From Bedellia somnulentella (Eukaryota > Arthropoda > Insecta > Lepidoptera > Bedelliidae), in contig OY755179.1 of assembly GCA_963576735.1 (NCBI GenBank), positions 868,001 through 932,000 on the forward strand: a stretch of 64,000 nucleotides of DNA, read 5' to 3'. The notes under the pieces were generated by a model that was not told where the DNA came from, did not search any database, and saw only the letters and a list, made by a program, of their open reading frames with translations. Of the stretch, positions 23,827 through 33,779 are shown piece by piece. The first letter of the stretch is position 1. Every line of letters begins with the position of its first letter. Position numbers and translations under genes: made by a program.

Positions 23827-24334
23827 TATATATACAAAAGAAAGTTTTTCTAAAAGACATATGTGTGGTTAATTTATCATGAGGTTGTTAACGGGGAGGG
23901 AAAACATCGTGAGGAAACCCACATGGCTGAGTTGTACTTAGTCATGTGACAGTGTATTCGTACAAAACGGCGATAGGCTTGCCCCCTATCACGTGACTAC
24001 ACTGTCCAAGCAAAACGTGGGTACTCTGAACACCAGGTGACAATGTCACGTGATGTTCAGAAGTATTAGTACTTCTGCCAACCCCTTCGGGGATATTCGG
24101 CTTGAACGTTTATGTTTATGTTATGTTACAAAAGAAAGTGGTGTTAGTTGCACTATTTACACTAGTAAATCGAGAACTGAGGAACCGATCTGGATGAAAA
24201 TTGTTGGAGAGGTAGTTGAAAACCAGAAGAAGGACAAAAGATTTATATCATATTGCTAAATATCATAGGGGGTAAGCAGTAAAAATATTTAACACCATCC
24301 GTGTAAAGTCGGGGCAGACCATTAGTATACAATA
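23827..24334 (+). mobile_element. Helitron-like family B, split by SINE2
   Basis: ATATATACAAAAGAAAGT at the left continues at 24128-24334 with GAACCGATCTGGATGAAAAT, GGAGAGGTAGTTGAAAACCA and GGGGCAGACCATTAGT. A sister copy lies at 51.46-51.64 kb. The ATTAGT end resembles the CTAGT end of Helitrons, but termini are not proven. Confidence 0.5.
23846..24127 (+). repeat. SINE2, 5'-truncated, with TSD
   Basis: From CTAAAAGACATATGTG in the body to the TTATG tail. TSD ACAAAAGAAAGT at 23834-23845 and 24128-24139. Two CACGTG motifs are present. Confidence 0.9.
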
Positions 24335-24351
24335 ATTTTACTTGCCGTAAA

Positions 24352-24613
24352 AAGAAAACATAACATAACATAACATATACTCACGGCTATAAATCCCTAG
24401 AAGGGGTAGCCAGAGCTAAGGAGTAAGAAATTCCTTAGCCACTTTTGGAAATTTGAGTGGGGAAAAGATGGTAAAAGTAAAGGTTGTTGGTTATTGGTCT
24501 CCAACCGCATCGCCCAAAAATCACTTAATAGCCCCATACCGTTAGTCGCCTCTTACGTACACCCACCTGACGAAATGGGATAGTGCTATTCTAAACCGAC
24601 ACTACAAGGCAAA
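24352..24613 (-). repeat. SINE1 with a TTATG-type tail
   Basis: Plus strand begins ACATAACATAACATAACATA, i.e. a (TTATG)n tail, followed by a normal SINE1 3' end. The rest reaches CCGACACTACAAGGC. Other SINE1 copies have TATG; SINE2 has TTATG. Confidence 0.9.
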
Positions 24614-25198
24614 AAAAATTATTTAAACAATAAAAAACTCAAATACATCACACATTTATTTGATAACCATAAAAAGTAAACGAACAAACTCGGACTATCC
24701 AAACCCCAACATCACGACATTGTATCTCCTAATAAGTCACATAACTTATGACAATACATGAACAATGACACTCAGTCAGTTACAAACTAACTTAACACTA
24801 CAAAAGGCGAGACCATGTCATAATTACAACAAAGGACCAAAAACTAACCGGCACATTGTCTAAAGACCATTTCTCTATTCATTTTCATTGTAACAATGAA
24901 GAAATGTTTGTTTTATGTCTTAAGTGGCGGTACCAAGTTATGAAAGCATTGTATCGGTACCAGATGGTTTGTGTACCAGTCTGATTGTTTTGAAGAAAGT
25001 TCAAAGCGTCGACCTATTTCCACTTCGCGTCGACACATACAAACAGAGTTGTTGAACACTTAAAAAAGTTCGGGGTTTCCTATCTTTAAAATACTCTCGG
25101 CGTTTTAGAGAACTCTTTGCAGTTGGTATTAACTTTTACGTATTGCTGGAGTTTAGATTTAGAAAACTTCTGTTGAAAAAACTGTTTCTATTAATATA
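24614..25198. other. Non-repetitive stretch
   Basis: No gene or repeat recognised. Confidence 0.4.
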
Positions 25199-25206
25199 TT
25201 AGTATT

Positions 25207-25447
25207 GCCGTGCAGTGCCGGCTTAGAATGTCGCTACCCCTTTCTACCCATGGGTGTCGTAAGAGGCGACTAAGGGTATTGGGGCTTTTTATTGGATTTT
25301 TGGGCGATGCGGTTGGAGACCCATCACCAAAAACCTTTATTTTGCCGCCTTTTCCCCACTCAACTTCCAAAAGTGGCTGAGGAATTTATAATTCCTTGGC
25401 TCTGGCTACCCTTTCTAGGGAATTATAGCCGTGAGTATATGTATGTG
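25207..25447 (+). repeat. SINE1, GTCGCTACC subfamily
   Basis: GCCGTGCAGTGCCGGCTTAG to GAGTATATGTATGTG, flanked by TTAGTAT on both sides. Confidence 0.9.
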
Positions 25448-25604
25448 GTTAGTATATTGGATAAAATTATCAAAAGACTATGTAATGGTTGAATAATTTT
25501 TCTACTTGTGAATTAATTTCTTGAAATCGAAAACCACTTCACATTTTTTATTATAACAACCTTACTTTATTTGATTAGTTTTATTTATATTTACTTTAAG
25601 AGTG

Positions 25605-25775
25605 TAAAGGTGACAAAGTCACGTGATGTTCAGAAGTATTAGTACCTCTGCCAACCCCTTCGGGGATATTCGGCGTGAACGTTTATGTTTATGTTAATGT
25701 AATAAAATGTCTTAAGGAAATGGCTGAGATTTACTAAGTTCTATGACAGTGTGTCTGTATACAGCGATAAACATA
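25605..25775 (+). repeat. Two SINE2 fragments
   Basis: 25605-25698 is a SINE2 3' end (AAGTCACGTGATGTTCAG to the TTATG-like tail). 25710-25775 resembles an earlier body part (GGAAATGGCTGAG...TATGACAGTGTGTC) and lies downstream, so two partial insertions or a rearrangement. Confidence 0.65.
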
Positions 25776-25976
25776 CTTTCAATATATATTTGTAACTTAA
25801 AAATGATGTTATATAAAAAAAAGTATGTAACATATTTCATTCAATTCATTTTTTTTAATAGTTTAAAACCAAAGTTAAATAACACAATTAAACATGCCTA
25901 CACAATGTTACTCATCTGGCTAGCGATACTCTCTGCCTACATACAACGAGAAGTAACCAAACGAGGTAATGCAAAA

Positions 25977-26096
25977 AAACTCACGGCCATAAATCCCAAA
26001 AAGGGTAGTCAGAGCTTCAGAGCTAGAAACTCTTCAGCCACATTTAACAGTTGGTAGGGGACAAGGTAATAGAAATAAAGTGTCGTTGACAATAAT
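25977..26096 (-). repeat. SINE1, diverged, 5'-truncated
   Basis: AACTCACGGCCATAAATCCC directly abuts the 37-bp repeat without a TATG tail. Then AAGGGTAGTCAGAGC, CTCTTCAGCC and GGGGACAAGG. Confidence 0.8.
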
Positions 26097-26118
26097 TTGA
26101 AAACATATTATCACACAA

Positions 26119-26507
26119 CGTGACGACAACGTGATACGTGATACGACGTGATAGCTCAATGGGTAGAACACCGGTTAACGTGCAAGCGACTAGTGTTCAA
26201 ATCTCGGGTCGGGCCTACACCAATTTGTCTTTTCTAAAGACATATGTGTGGTTGATTTATCATGGTTGTTAACGGTGAGGGAAAACATAGTGAGGAAACC
26301 CACATGGCTGAGTTGTACTTAGTCATGTGACAGTGTATTCGTACAAAACGGCGATATGCCTGCCCCCTATTACGTGATTACACTGTCCATGCAAAACGTG
26401 GGTACTCTGAACACCAAGTGACAAAGTCACGTGATGTTCAGAAGTATTAGTACCTCTGCCAACCCCTTCGGGGATATTCGGCGTGAACGTTTATGTTATG
26501 TTATGTT
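26119..26507 (+). repeat. SINE2, full length, with TSD
   Basis: Head with A box TAGCTCAATGGG and a B-box-like GTGTTCAAATC, then the whole body and TTATG tail. TSD ATTATCACACAA at 26107-26118 and 26508-26519. The CACGTGAT motif near the 3' end is intact; the mid-body one is changed to TACGTG. Confidence 0.93.
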
Positions 26508-26688
26508 ATTATCACACAAACATTGGCTTGACGCGAAAATAAACCGAACATGCATAAACTGTACAACAATTCGGCGTATGATCGAAACCCAGCTGAGATA
26601 GCTTTAGCAACGATAACAAACTAATCCACCTAACTGAAACACCAAGCTCCATACAACGAGAAGTAACCAAACGAGGTAATGCAAAATA

Positions 26689-27388
26689 CTTCAAAAGCTC
26701 TCTCTGCCAGCTTCCGTGCGCATATAACTGAATAAACACATAACGCTTTTACGAGTATCCTTCAAAGCGAGCAAAAGAAATGTTGCGATGATTCGGTAAA
26801 CAAATATGTTTTTTTCTTTTTGATACTGATTGGGGTCGTGCCTTTGTTTTCTTGATATTGCTTATGTTTCCTACGATGTTGATGTTTTAGGTACTTAGAT
26901 AGTTTGTTATTGGGAACATTGTTCTCAAACTTATATTTATAGTTTTATAAAGCTTCATAGTCATTTCATCAACAAATCTTTACATGTTTGACTAGATTGG
27001 CTGGATTATAAACTGAAAAGTATGCAGGCTATTCGTAGCGGGAATTTCCTTTGTAAGAAAATAAGTCTAGTCGATTCAACCATTTTGCAGTTAAAAGCAC
27101 GTTATAATTTCACAACTGCACATATCGAAAAAGGAAGCAAAAACATCAGGGCTTACAATACTTCAGCTACATCTATATAAACATAAAATACCACACATCA
27201 TTTCGTTTGTTCCCAAATATTTAAAGTAACAGTCTCTTCAAACAGATATTAACTAAAGGAACTCATATATTATAACAAGATAAGAAAGCGGCTGCGGGGG
27301 TCCTTAAACAAATTTTATCTGACTCTAATTTTAAGTAAACGTTGTATAGATAAGACAGTTTCGGTAACAAAGTAGTTCTGTTTAAAGA
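26689..27388. other. Non-repetitive stretch
   Basis: No gene or repeat recognised. Confidence 0.4.
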
Positions 27389-27402
27389 ATATTTGTTTTA
27401 AC

Positions 27403-27647
27403 ATACATACACATACATATACTCACGGCTATAAATCCCTAGAAGGGGTAGCCAGAGCTAAGGAGTAACAAATTCCTCAGCCACTTTTGGAAGTTGAGTG
27501 GGTAAAAGATGGAATGATAAAGAATAGAGATTGTTGGTGATGAGTCTCCAACCGCATCGCCCAAAAATCCCTTAAAAGGCCCAATACCGTTAGTCGCCTC
27601 TTACGTACACCCACCGGAAGAAATGGGGTAGTGCTATTCTATGTATT
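27403..27647 (-). repeat. SINE1 with 14-bp TSD
   Basis: Tail ATACATACACATACATATAC to GTAGTGCTATTCT; the last ~25 bp of the 5' end are missing. TSD ATATTTGTTTTAAC at 27389-27402 and 27648-27661. Confidence 0.93.
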
Positions 27648-27715
27648 ATATTTGTTTTAACTATCGAAATACTCCTGTACTGTACAAACAGGTCATTATA
27701 CGCTCAGTTAAGTTG

Positions 27716-27825
27716 AGTATAACATAGGTACTCTGAACACCAGGTGACAATGGCACGTGATATTCGGAAGTATTAGTACCTCTGCCAACTTTTTCGGGAT
27801 ATACGTTGTTAACGTTTGAATCTTT
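27716..27825 (+). repeat. SINE2 3' fragment
   Basis: GTACTCTGAACACCAGGTG to a decayed GTTGTTAACGTTTG end. Here the CACGTGAT motif is kept. Confidence 0.8.
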
Positions 27826-27878
27826 GAGATTGAGTTTAGCTGAGTCAACTAAAATTGATTGATGCTATTATCCTCGTA

Positions 27879-28131
27879 TTTTGCTGTGTAGTGTCGGCTT
27901 AGAATAGCACTACCCCTTTTCTTCCGGTGGGTGTACGTAAGAGGCGACTAACGCTATAGGGGCTTTTAAGGGATTTTTGGGCGATGCGGTTGGACACCCA
28001 TCACCAACAACCTTTATCTTCAACATCTTTTCCCCACGCAACTTCCAAAAGTGGCTGAGGAATTTCTAATTCCTTAGCTCTGGCTACCCCTTCTAGGGAT
28101 TTATAGCCGTGAGTATATGTATGTATGTATG
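27879..28131 (+). repeat. SINE1 with TSD
   Basis: GCTGTGTAGTGTCGGCTTAG to the TATG tail. TSD TATCCTCGTA at 27869-27878 and 28132-28141. Confidence 0.92.
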
Positions 28132-28289
28132 TATCCTCGTAAGTTGTCGTTAAGCTCACTTTTGGTTGAAAACCATTTAATTATTTTGTCTAGCTTTTTA
28201 ATACCACTACTTATGTAAATAATCGTACTCTTTTTCATTTGTTAAAAATATAAATGGACGATTAAAACACTTTAGTTAAAAAAAAAAAT

Positions 28290-28686
28290 TGTTTCTTTCC
28301 TTTAATAACATCTTTTATTTATGAGTAATAATCCCCACATGAGGAATTCATGTCAAAAAACATTAAATTATGTGATAGTTAGGCGTTTCCAACATTTGCA
28401 TTCTATCTGAAAAGGTAGACAAGTGGCCGTCCTAATTAGTTAAAATTCGGAGGTAGGAAACGCAAACACTACTTGAACGTGTAAAAAAAGAAACAAAGGA
28501 TAGAGAAATTTCGCGCTGGATGCCAACTGACACTGTAGCTCAGTTGGCAGAGCGACGGGGGCATATACCCGAAGGTCGCGGGTTCGAACCCCGCCGGTGT
28601 CGAAATTTTTCTTTCCTTTAATAACATCTTTTATTTATGAGTAATAATCCCCACATGAGGGGATTCATGTCAAAAAACATTAAACA
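28290..28686 (+). repeat. SINE3 partial dimer
   Basis: A 3'-tail module (TTTCTTTCCTTTAATAAC to ATGTCAAAAAACATTAAA) is followed by a full unit: AT-rich leader, GAAACAAAGGATAGAG, the tRNA-like core, and a second copy of the tail module (28603-28686). The tail modules differ by few bases (GAGGAATTC versus GAGGGGATTC). No convincing TSD. Confidence 0.8.
28529..28602 (+). tRNA. tRNA-like core of SINE3 (likely pseudo-tRNA)
   Basis: Cloverleaf parts are visible: acceptor GACACTG with CGGTGTC (one T-G pair), D arm GCTC/GAGC, T arm GCGGG-TTCGAAC-CCCGC. A box TAGCTCAGTTGG and B box GGTTCGAACCC are intact. The anticodon arm (CGGG/CCCG) carries an extra base, giving an 8-nt loop, so the anticodon is ambiguous (GCATATA here, GCGTATA elsewhere). 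I judge it a Pol III promoter of a SINE, not a working tRNA gene. Confidence 0.6.
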
Positions 28687-28945
28687 AATAGATGTCCCTA
28701 TTTTTTTTTTTTTAAAAGTCATTCAAACGTAGCAGAACAACCAGAAGGAAAGTACTCATATTATCAAGTAGATACAACTACCAAAATACACAAACTAATA
28801 AACCGCAATAAGACAGTATATTACATATGGGTAGAAATTAGTATATTGCGGCATGAGGGAATACTCAAACTTGTGTTCGCAACATCGAAATTACGACCTA
28901 AGTTGGGACTGTACCGATAGTCTGCGATTTAAATCAAATATAAGC

Positions 28946-29182
28946 ATATACTGACGGCTATAAATCCCTAAACAAGGTTGCCAGAGCTTCAGATTAAAAA
29001 AATTCTTCAGTCACTTTTGGAAATTTAAGTAGGGAAAAGATTGTAAATAAATGTTTTTAGTGATGGATCCCCAACCGCATCGTCCAAAAATCACTTTAAA
29101 AGCCCCAATACCCTTAGCCGCCTCTTACAATCACCAATGGGAAGAAATTGGGTAGTGCTATTCTAAGCCGACACTCTACAGC
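28946..29182 (-). repeat. SINE1, diverged
   Basis: GCATATACTGACGGCTATAA to CCGACACTCTACAGC; hairpin partly decayed. Confidence 0.85.
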
Positions 29183-29985
29183 AATGTTGAGACTGAACCG
29201 ACATCCCACGATTTAAATCAAATACATACGTTTATAATTTTCTCTAAGGAATGGAAGCCAGTGAGAAGCCCCAGTGGTTCATAACTCCTGATTGTTATTC
29301 TATCGTCGCTGATAAGTGCGAGAGGTAATTGTACCATCGGAAATTAATGGGACTTCGTCACCGCAACCCAATACGGGCAAGTGATTGCATTTTGAATACG
29401 AATTGGTTTTATCGATAATTTTTGTTCAAGTTTTCTTACTCTATTTTTCTTTTTTATCTGTATATTAATTATATATTTGCAATAAAATTAAACATTTCTG
29501 CTAAACTAAGATCATTTAAACATCAAATATGTTAAATCTAGGTTTACTAATGGTTGATGGCGCTGTTTTGTTGTGCCTCTCTATGGCTTGTTTCGTGATC
29601 TCGCTCACATAAAGTGTCACTTCTTTGTGCGTTCATAAAATATAATATCGTTACCACGTAAATCAAACATAAGCTTTATTAATAAAGCTATTATTAAGTG
29701 ATAGTAAAAATCATAAAGTTTAGCCTAATAAAATACCATATCGATAAAAGCTAAACTTCAGCACATCCCTACCATCAAGCTTGTCTACACAAATTATCAG
29801 TCTGTGGTCCGTCGATATCACATTGTCATTAGTCTTTATTAAGCCCTCGCTCGATCACGCCGATTGTTTTATCACAGCTTTGACAAATATGTGACAGTTG
29901 ATTGATTTTTATGTCAAATGAGCGGTCATTTTTGTTTTAGGGGTTATGTTAGATAATACTACTATATAGATAGATAAATACATAT
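29183..29985. other. Non-repetitive stretch
   Basis: No gene or repeat recognised. Confidence 0.4.
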
Positions 29986-30417
29986 ACTCACGGCTATAAA
30001 TCCCAAAAAGGGGTAGCCAGAGCTGAGAAATTATAAATTCCTCAGCCACTTTTGGAAGTTGAGTGGGAAAGAGATGGTAGAATAAAAGTTGTTGGTGATG
30101 GGTCTCCAACCGCATCGCCCAAAAATCCCTTAAAAAGATGTTATTAAAGGAAAGAAAAATTTCGACACTGGCGGGGTTCGAACCCGCGACCTTCGGGTAT
30201 ACGCCCCCGTCGGTCGCGGGTTCGAACCCCGCCAGTGTCGAAAAAAATTTTTCTTTCCTTTAATAACATCTTTTATTTATGAGTAATAATCCCCACATGA
30301 GGAATTCATGTCAAAAAACATAAAATCCCTTAAAAAGCCCCAATACCGTTAGTCGCCTCTTACGTACACCCACCGGAAGAAATGGGGTAGTGCTATTCTA
30401 AGCCGACACTACACAGT
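29986..30417 (-). repeat. SINE1 split by SINE3 fold-back
   Basis: The 3' part (29986-30137) ends at CATCGCCCAAAAATCCC. The 5' part (30322-30417) resumes with a duplicated AAAATCCCTTAAAAAG and ends CCGACACTACACAG. Its subterminal hairpin reads GAGGAAT/ATTTCTC, an intermediate state. Confidence 0.92.
30138..30321 (+). repeat. SINE3 fold-back inside SINE1, with TSD
   Basis: The left half (to about 30210) is an inverted piece of the tRNA-like core plus tail start. The right half is direct: GTCGCGGGTTCGAACC, then the 3'-tail module to AATTCATGTCAAAAAACAT. The halves share the T-arm sequence, so the insert can fold on itself. TSD AAAATCCCTTAAAAAG at 30122-30137 and 30322-30337. Confidence 0.92.
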
Positions 30418-30419
30418 TA

Positions 30420-31075
30420 ATATATATATAACTATTAGAAGTGGCATTACATAATCCGGGAAAAGACTTCGCATTTTTTTTTGCATAACCCCCATATACT
30501 GCGCTGCGATGCGCCTATTACTATTGATCTAGTTTCTTAGAAAAAAACAAAAAAAACTACAAGAAATAGCAAAAGTACGGTCCTCATAAATTCGTATTAA
30601 AATTGATAATGTAATGGAAGATGCGAAAAATAATCAGTTTTCGTATTTTTAACTCGACAATCAAAAGGATATTAAATTAAACAGTTTGCTGATAAACAAA
30701 CCAAATATTAAGTTTGGTATTTTGTGCTAAAAACTTTTTGAGTTATGGGTTACAAATTTAAACTTAAAATAATAAAATTTTAAAAAGCCATTAAAAATTT
30801 CAAAAATTGTTTAGACATCATAAATAATTCACTAACATTTTTCTCCATGGTCTCGTATAAATCATAAATAATCAACATGAAATTGATATGTCAAATTTGA
30901 AATGACATGTGACATCGATGATAACTATTAGAGATAAATAATAACATTATTACATACATAACATCCGGTTGTGGCCACTTCTTTCGAAATATTGATTTTG
31001 TTTTAGTGGCATATGATTTAAAACAACGATATCTATCATAAAGCTCAGCAATTATAGAAACTTTAATTACATGAA
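30420..31075. other. Non-repetitive AT-rich stretch
   Basis: No gene or repeat recognised. Confidence 0.4.
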
Positions 31076-31079
31076 AGGG

Positions 31080-31210
31080 AATGATTCAAGGTAATCGATG
31101 TCCAGCCACATCACCCACAAATCACTTGAAGCCGCTACACTTTTAGTCATAAGTTACGACCACATCTGAAAATTATGTTTCGTGTTGTCAAGCCGATAAT
31201 CTGAATTTTT
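31080..31210 (-). repeat. SINE1 remnant, very degenerate
   Basis: TCCAGCCACATCACCCACAA, ATCACTTGAAGCC, TTTTAGTCATAAGTTACGAC and AAGCCGATAATCTGA align in order with the SINE1 5' half. Confidence 0.5.
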
Positions 31211-31328
31211 AATAATAATTAATAATAATTTTTAATAATTTTTCGGTTTTTCATATGCAGTTTTAGCCATAAATAGAAATGAAAAGGATCGAAATATATC
31301 ACTGACACACAAAATAAAGAGCAAATGT

Positions 31329-33779
31329 GTGTATCCGATTCCAGAGCCTATACTTCAAAATTCAAAATTAATTACAAATAAAAATATTAATTATAATATT
31401 AAAAAAATTGAGACTAAATTAGGAGATGGGGACATAAAAGGGGCTGCACAAATGCTTTTTTCAAGCGACGCTGTGGCCCCTGATGACCAAGAGACTTTGG
31501 AGTCTTTGAGAGCAAAACATCCACTCTCATCAGAGTGGACGCCTGATGCTCCCGATTATACCGCTCACCCACCAGAAGCCACTCCAGCCGAGGTTCTCAT
31601 TGCTATATCTTCTTTCAGAAACGGTTCTGCTGGCGGCCTCGATGGACTGACTCCTCAGCATTTCAAAGATTTATTGAGTGTTTCCGTCGGGGAAGCCGGC
31701 AGAATTCTTTTGGATGAGATAACGCAGTTAGTTAATCTCTGCCTGAGTGGTAAAGTATCTCAAACCATCACAGATCTTTTATACGGGGCGAGTCTGTGTG
31801 CTTTGAAAAAGAAAGACGGAGGTATCAGGCCAATCGCTGTGGGAAACACTATCCGCCGGCTGGTATCCAAAATATGCTGTAAGCATGTAACGGACATAAA
31901 AAACTACTTCCAACCTGTTCAACTAGGTTTCGGAACCAGCGGCGGCTGTGAAGCAGCTGTTCACAGTGTTCGTGCTTTCCTGCAGCATTGCCGAAGTGAC
32001 GTTCTGTTGAAAGTGGATGTAAAGAATGCTTTCAACTCAGTTGATAGAGCCGCCTTGCTGGCTGCAGTCAAAGAACAAACTCCAGCTTTATACAATTACC
32101 TTTGGCAATGCTATAGCAAACCTACTAAATTGATCTACCGTGGAAAATTATTAAATTCATGTGTCGGTTGCCAGCAAGGTGACCCTCTGGGCCCAGCTAT
32201 ATTCAGTTTGGCTATACACCCACACATCAAAAACTTAGCCTCCAAGTTTAATGTGTGGTACCTGGATGACGGCACCATTGGAGGCGAGGCAAAACAAGTT
32301 ATAAACGATTTGAAAACAATAATAGAAGAATTCAAAAAACTTGGTCTAGATTTGAATTATGAAAAGTGTGAACTGTATTTTGGCCCCGATTTAAACAAAG
32401 AAACTGTTACAGAAATGCAATCAAAATTCAATTCATTAGCCCCAGGTATCAAAATTTTAAATTCGGCTTCGCTTCGCCTCCTAGGTGCCCCAGTTCTGGA
32501 TGATTCTATTCCAAAATTTATAGCAGAAAAAATTTCTAAATTTCAGGAATCATCTTCTTTATTGGCACAACTTAACCCTCATGTAGCATATACAATAATA
32601 AAGTATTGTTTGTTTGTTCCAAAATTTACTTATGTACTGAGATGTTCTGGTTTATGGAGGCAAATCTCAGTCCTTTCGGACATAGACAACGTGATTAAAA
32701 ACACTTTGATCAAAATTCTCAACATTTCCTTAAATGAACGCTGCTGGACACAAGCCACGCTCCCAATACGGTACGGTGGTATTGGCATCCGCAGCGTTTC
32801 AAGTATAGCCTTACCAGCTTTCTTGTCATCTGGTTTTGCCAATTACAATCTTTTCTTAAGCATCATTAGTAAAGCTTTAAGTTCGGCAGAGATCATCGAT
32901 CTCACAGATGCTAAGAAAGTTTGGATGGATATAGTTGGTCCTTCTGTCAATGTTCCCATCAGTCTGGCATCTCAGAGGCAATGGGACGAGCCCCTCTGCT
33001 GTCAAGTTCAAGCAAATCTTCTTAGTTCAGCTCTTGACTTGGCGGAGCGGGCGCGTCTCTTGGCTTGCTGTGAGCCAGATTCTGGGCATTGGTTGAGAGC
33101 ATTACCATCGAGCAACCTCGGCACATTGCTAGACAGAGGCTCCTTTTCTTTAGCTATGGGTCTGCGATTGGGCACCAAAATAAATGAGAGACATCGCTGC
33201 CGCTGTGGAGTATTTGTCGATCAGTTGGGGCACCATGGATTATCATGTCGTCGTAGTGCTGGTCGCATACCTCGCCATGCTGCAATCAATGATATTATCA
33301 GACGGGCCCTTACCACTGTCAACATACCAGCAATCCTGGAGCCATCAGGTTTGCTGCGGGACGATGGTAAGAGACCAGACGGAATGTCATTGATTCCATG
33401 GAAGAATGGGAGGACGCTGGTGTGGGACGCTACCTGCGTCGACACGCTAGCGCCGTCTCATTTGTCGGGGTCTGCATCTAAAGCTGGCACTGCGGCAGCT
33501 GAAGCTGAGGGTCTGAAGAGGCGCAAATATAGCAATTTAGCTGAGGAGCATTACTTCTCAGCTTTTGCTGTAGAGACTCTCGGTCCGTGGGGCCCAGATG
33601 CGCGTCGTTTTTTCAAAGAAATTTCGACGCGCCTGATCGAGAAATGCGGAGATCCGAGGGCTGGCGCATTCTTCGCTCAAAGAATCAGCTTAGCGATTCA
33701 AAGGGGTAATGCAGCCAGCCTTCTCGGAACCCTGCCACCAGGCGGCAGCGATTTCGAGAGTATTTTTTATATAATTTAA
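31329..33779 (+). CDS. Non-LTR retroelement RT with restriction-like endonuclease
   Basis: An uninterrupted retroelement protein. The frame is open from 31239; the listed start is a GTG, and the first in-frame ATG is at 31452 (775 aa from there). RT motifs, numbered from 31329: motif A VDVKNAFNSV (Asp 230), motif B QQGDPLGP (282-289), motif C WYLDDGT (Asp 313/314). Then a CCHC-type knuckle C624-x-C626...H635...C640. Then a restriction-like endonuclease pattern: RPDG (Asp 684), WDATC (Asp 700) and ExxKxxKY (727-734). In R2-type elements this layout nicks the target and copies the RNA onto it. The APE-type endonuclease of RTE/Jockey elements is absent. The N-terminus lacks the DNA-binding zinc fingers of full elements, so the copy may be 5'-truncated. 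Motif C is YLDD, not the usual ADD form. Clade (R2, HERO, Utopia or other) is not settled. Confidence 0.88.
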   Translation: MYPIPEPILQNSKLITNKNINYNIKKIETKLGDGDIKGAAQMLFSSDAVAPDDQETLESLRAKHPLSSEWTPDAPDYTAHPPEATPAEVLIAISSFRNGSAGGLDGLTPQHFKDLLSVSVGEAGRILLDEITQLVNLCLSGKVSQTITDLLYGASLCALKKKDGGIRPIAVGNTIRRLVSKICCKHVTDIKNYFQPVQLGFGTSGGCEAAVHSVRAFLQHCRSDVLLKVDVKNAFNSVDRAALLAAVKEQTPALYNYLWQCYSKPTKLIYRGKLLNSCVGCQQGDPLGPAIFSLAIHPHIKNLASKFNVWYLDDGTIGGEAKQVINDLKTIIEEFKKLGLDLNYEKCELYFGPDLNKETVTEMQSKFNSLAPGIKILNSASLRLLGAPVLDDSIPKFIAEKISKFQESSSLLAQLNPHVAYTIIKYCLFVPKFTYVLRCSGLWRQISVLSDIDNVIKNTLIKILNISLNERCWTQATLPIRYGGIGIRSVSSIALPAFLSSGFANYNLFLSIISKALSSAEIIDLTDAKKVWMDIVGPSVNVPISLASQRQWDEPLCCQVQANLLSSALDLAERARLLACCEPDSGHWLRALPSSNLGTLLDRGSFSLAMGLRLGTKINERHRCRCGVFVDQLGHHGLSCRRSAGRIPRHAAINDIIRRALTTVNIPAILEPSGLLRDDGKRPDGMSLIPWKNGRTLVWDATCVDTLAPSHLSGSASKAGTAAAEAEGLKRRKYSNLAEEHYFSAFAVETLGPWGPDARRFFKEISTRLIEKCGDPRAGAFFAQRISLAIQRGNAASLLGTLPPGGSDFESIFYII

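Larger units (their letters stand above)
25938..26688. repeat. 37-bp perfect direct repeats around a SINE block
   Basis: The 37-bp segment starting CATACAACGAGAAGTAACC occurs at 25939-25975 and 26652-26688 with no visible mismatch. Between them are a SINE1 fragment (25977-26096), a SINE2 (26119-26507) and 26520-26651. Confidence 0.85.

Noticed and set aside
28529..28602. A functional tRNA gene
   Set aside because: The cloverleaf is good, but the anticodon arm has one base too many, the same core recurs inside repeats, and flanks are repeat modules. I treat it as a SINE promoter.
31329..31331. GTG as the real start codon of the RT-RLE protein
   Set aside because: Eukaryotic initiation at GTG is unlikely and the frame is open further upstream to 31239. 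The true N-terminus may be truncated or spliced.
32135..33445. Short ORFs overlapping the RT-RLE gene on either strand
   Set aside because: They have no domains and overlap a strongly supported frame.
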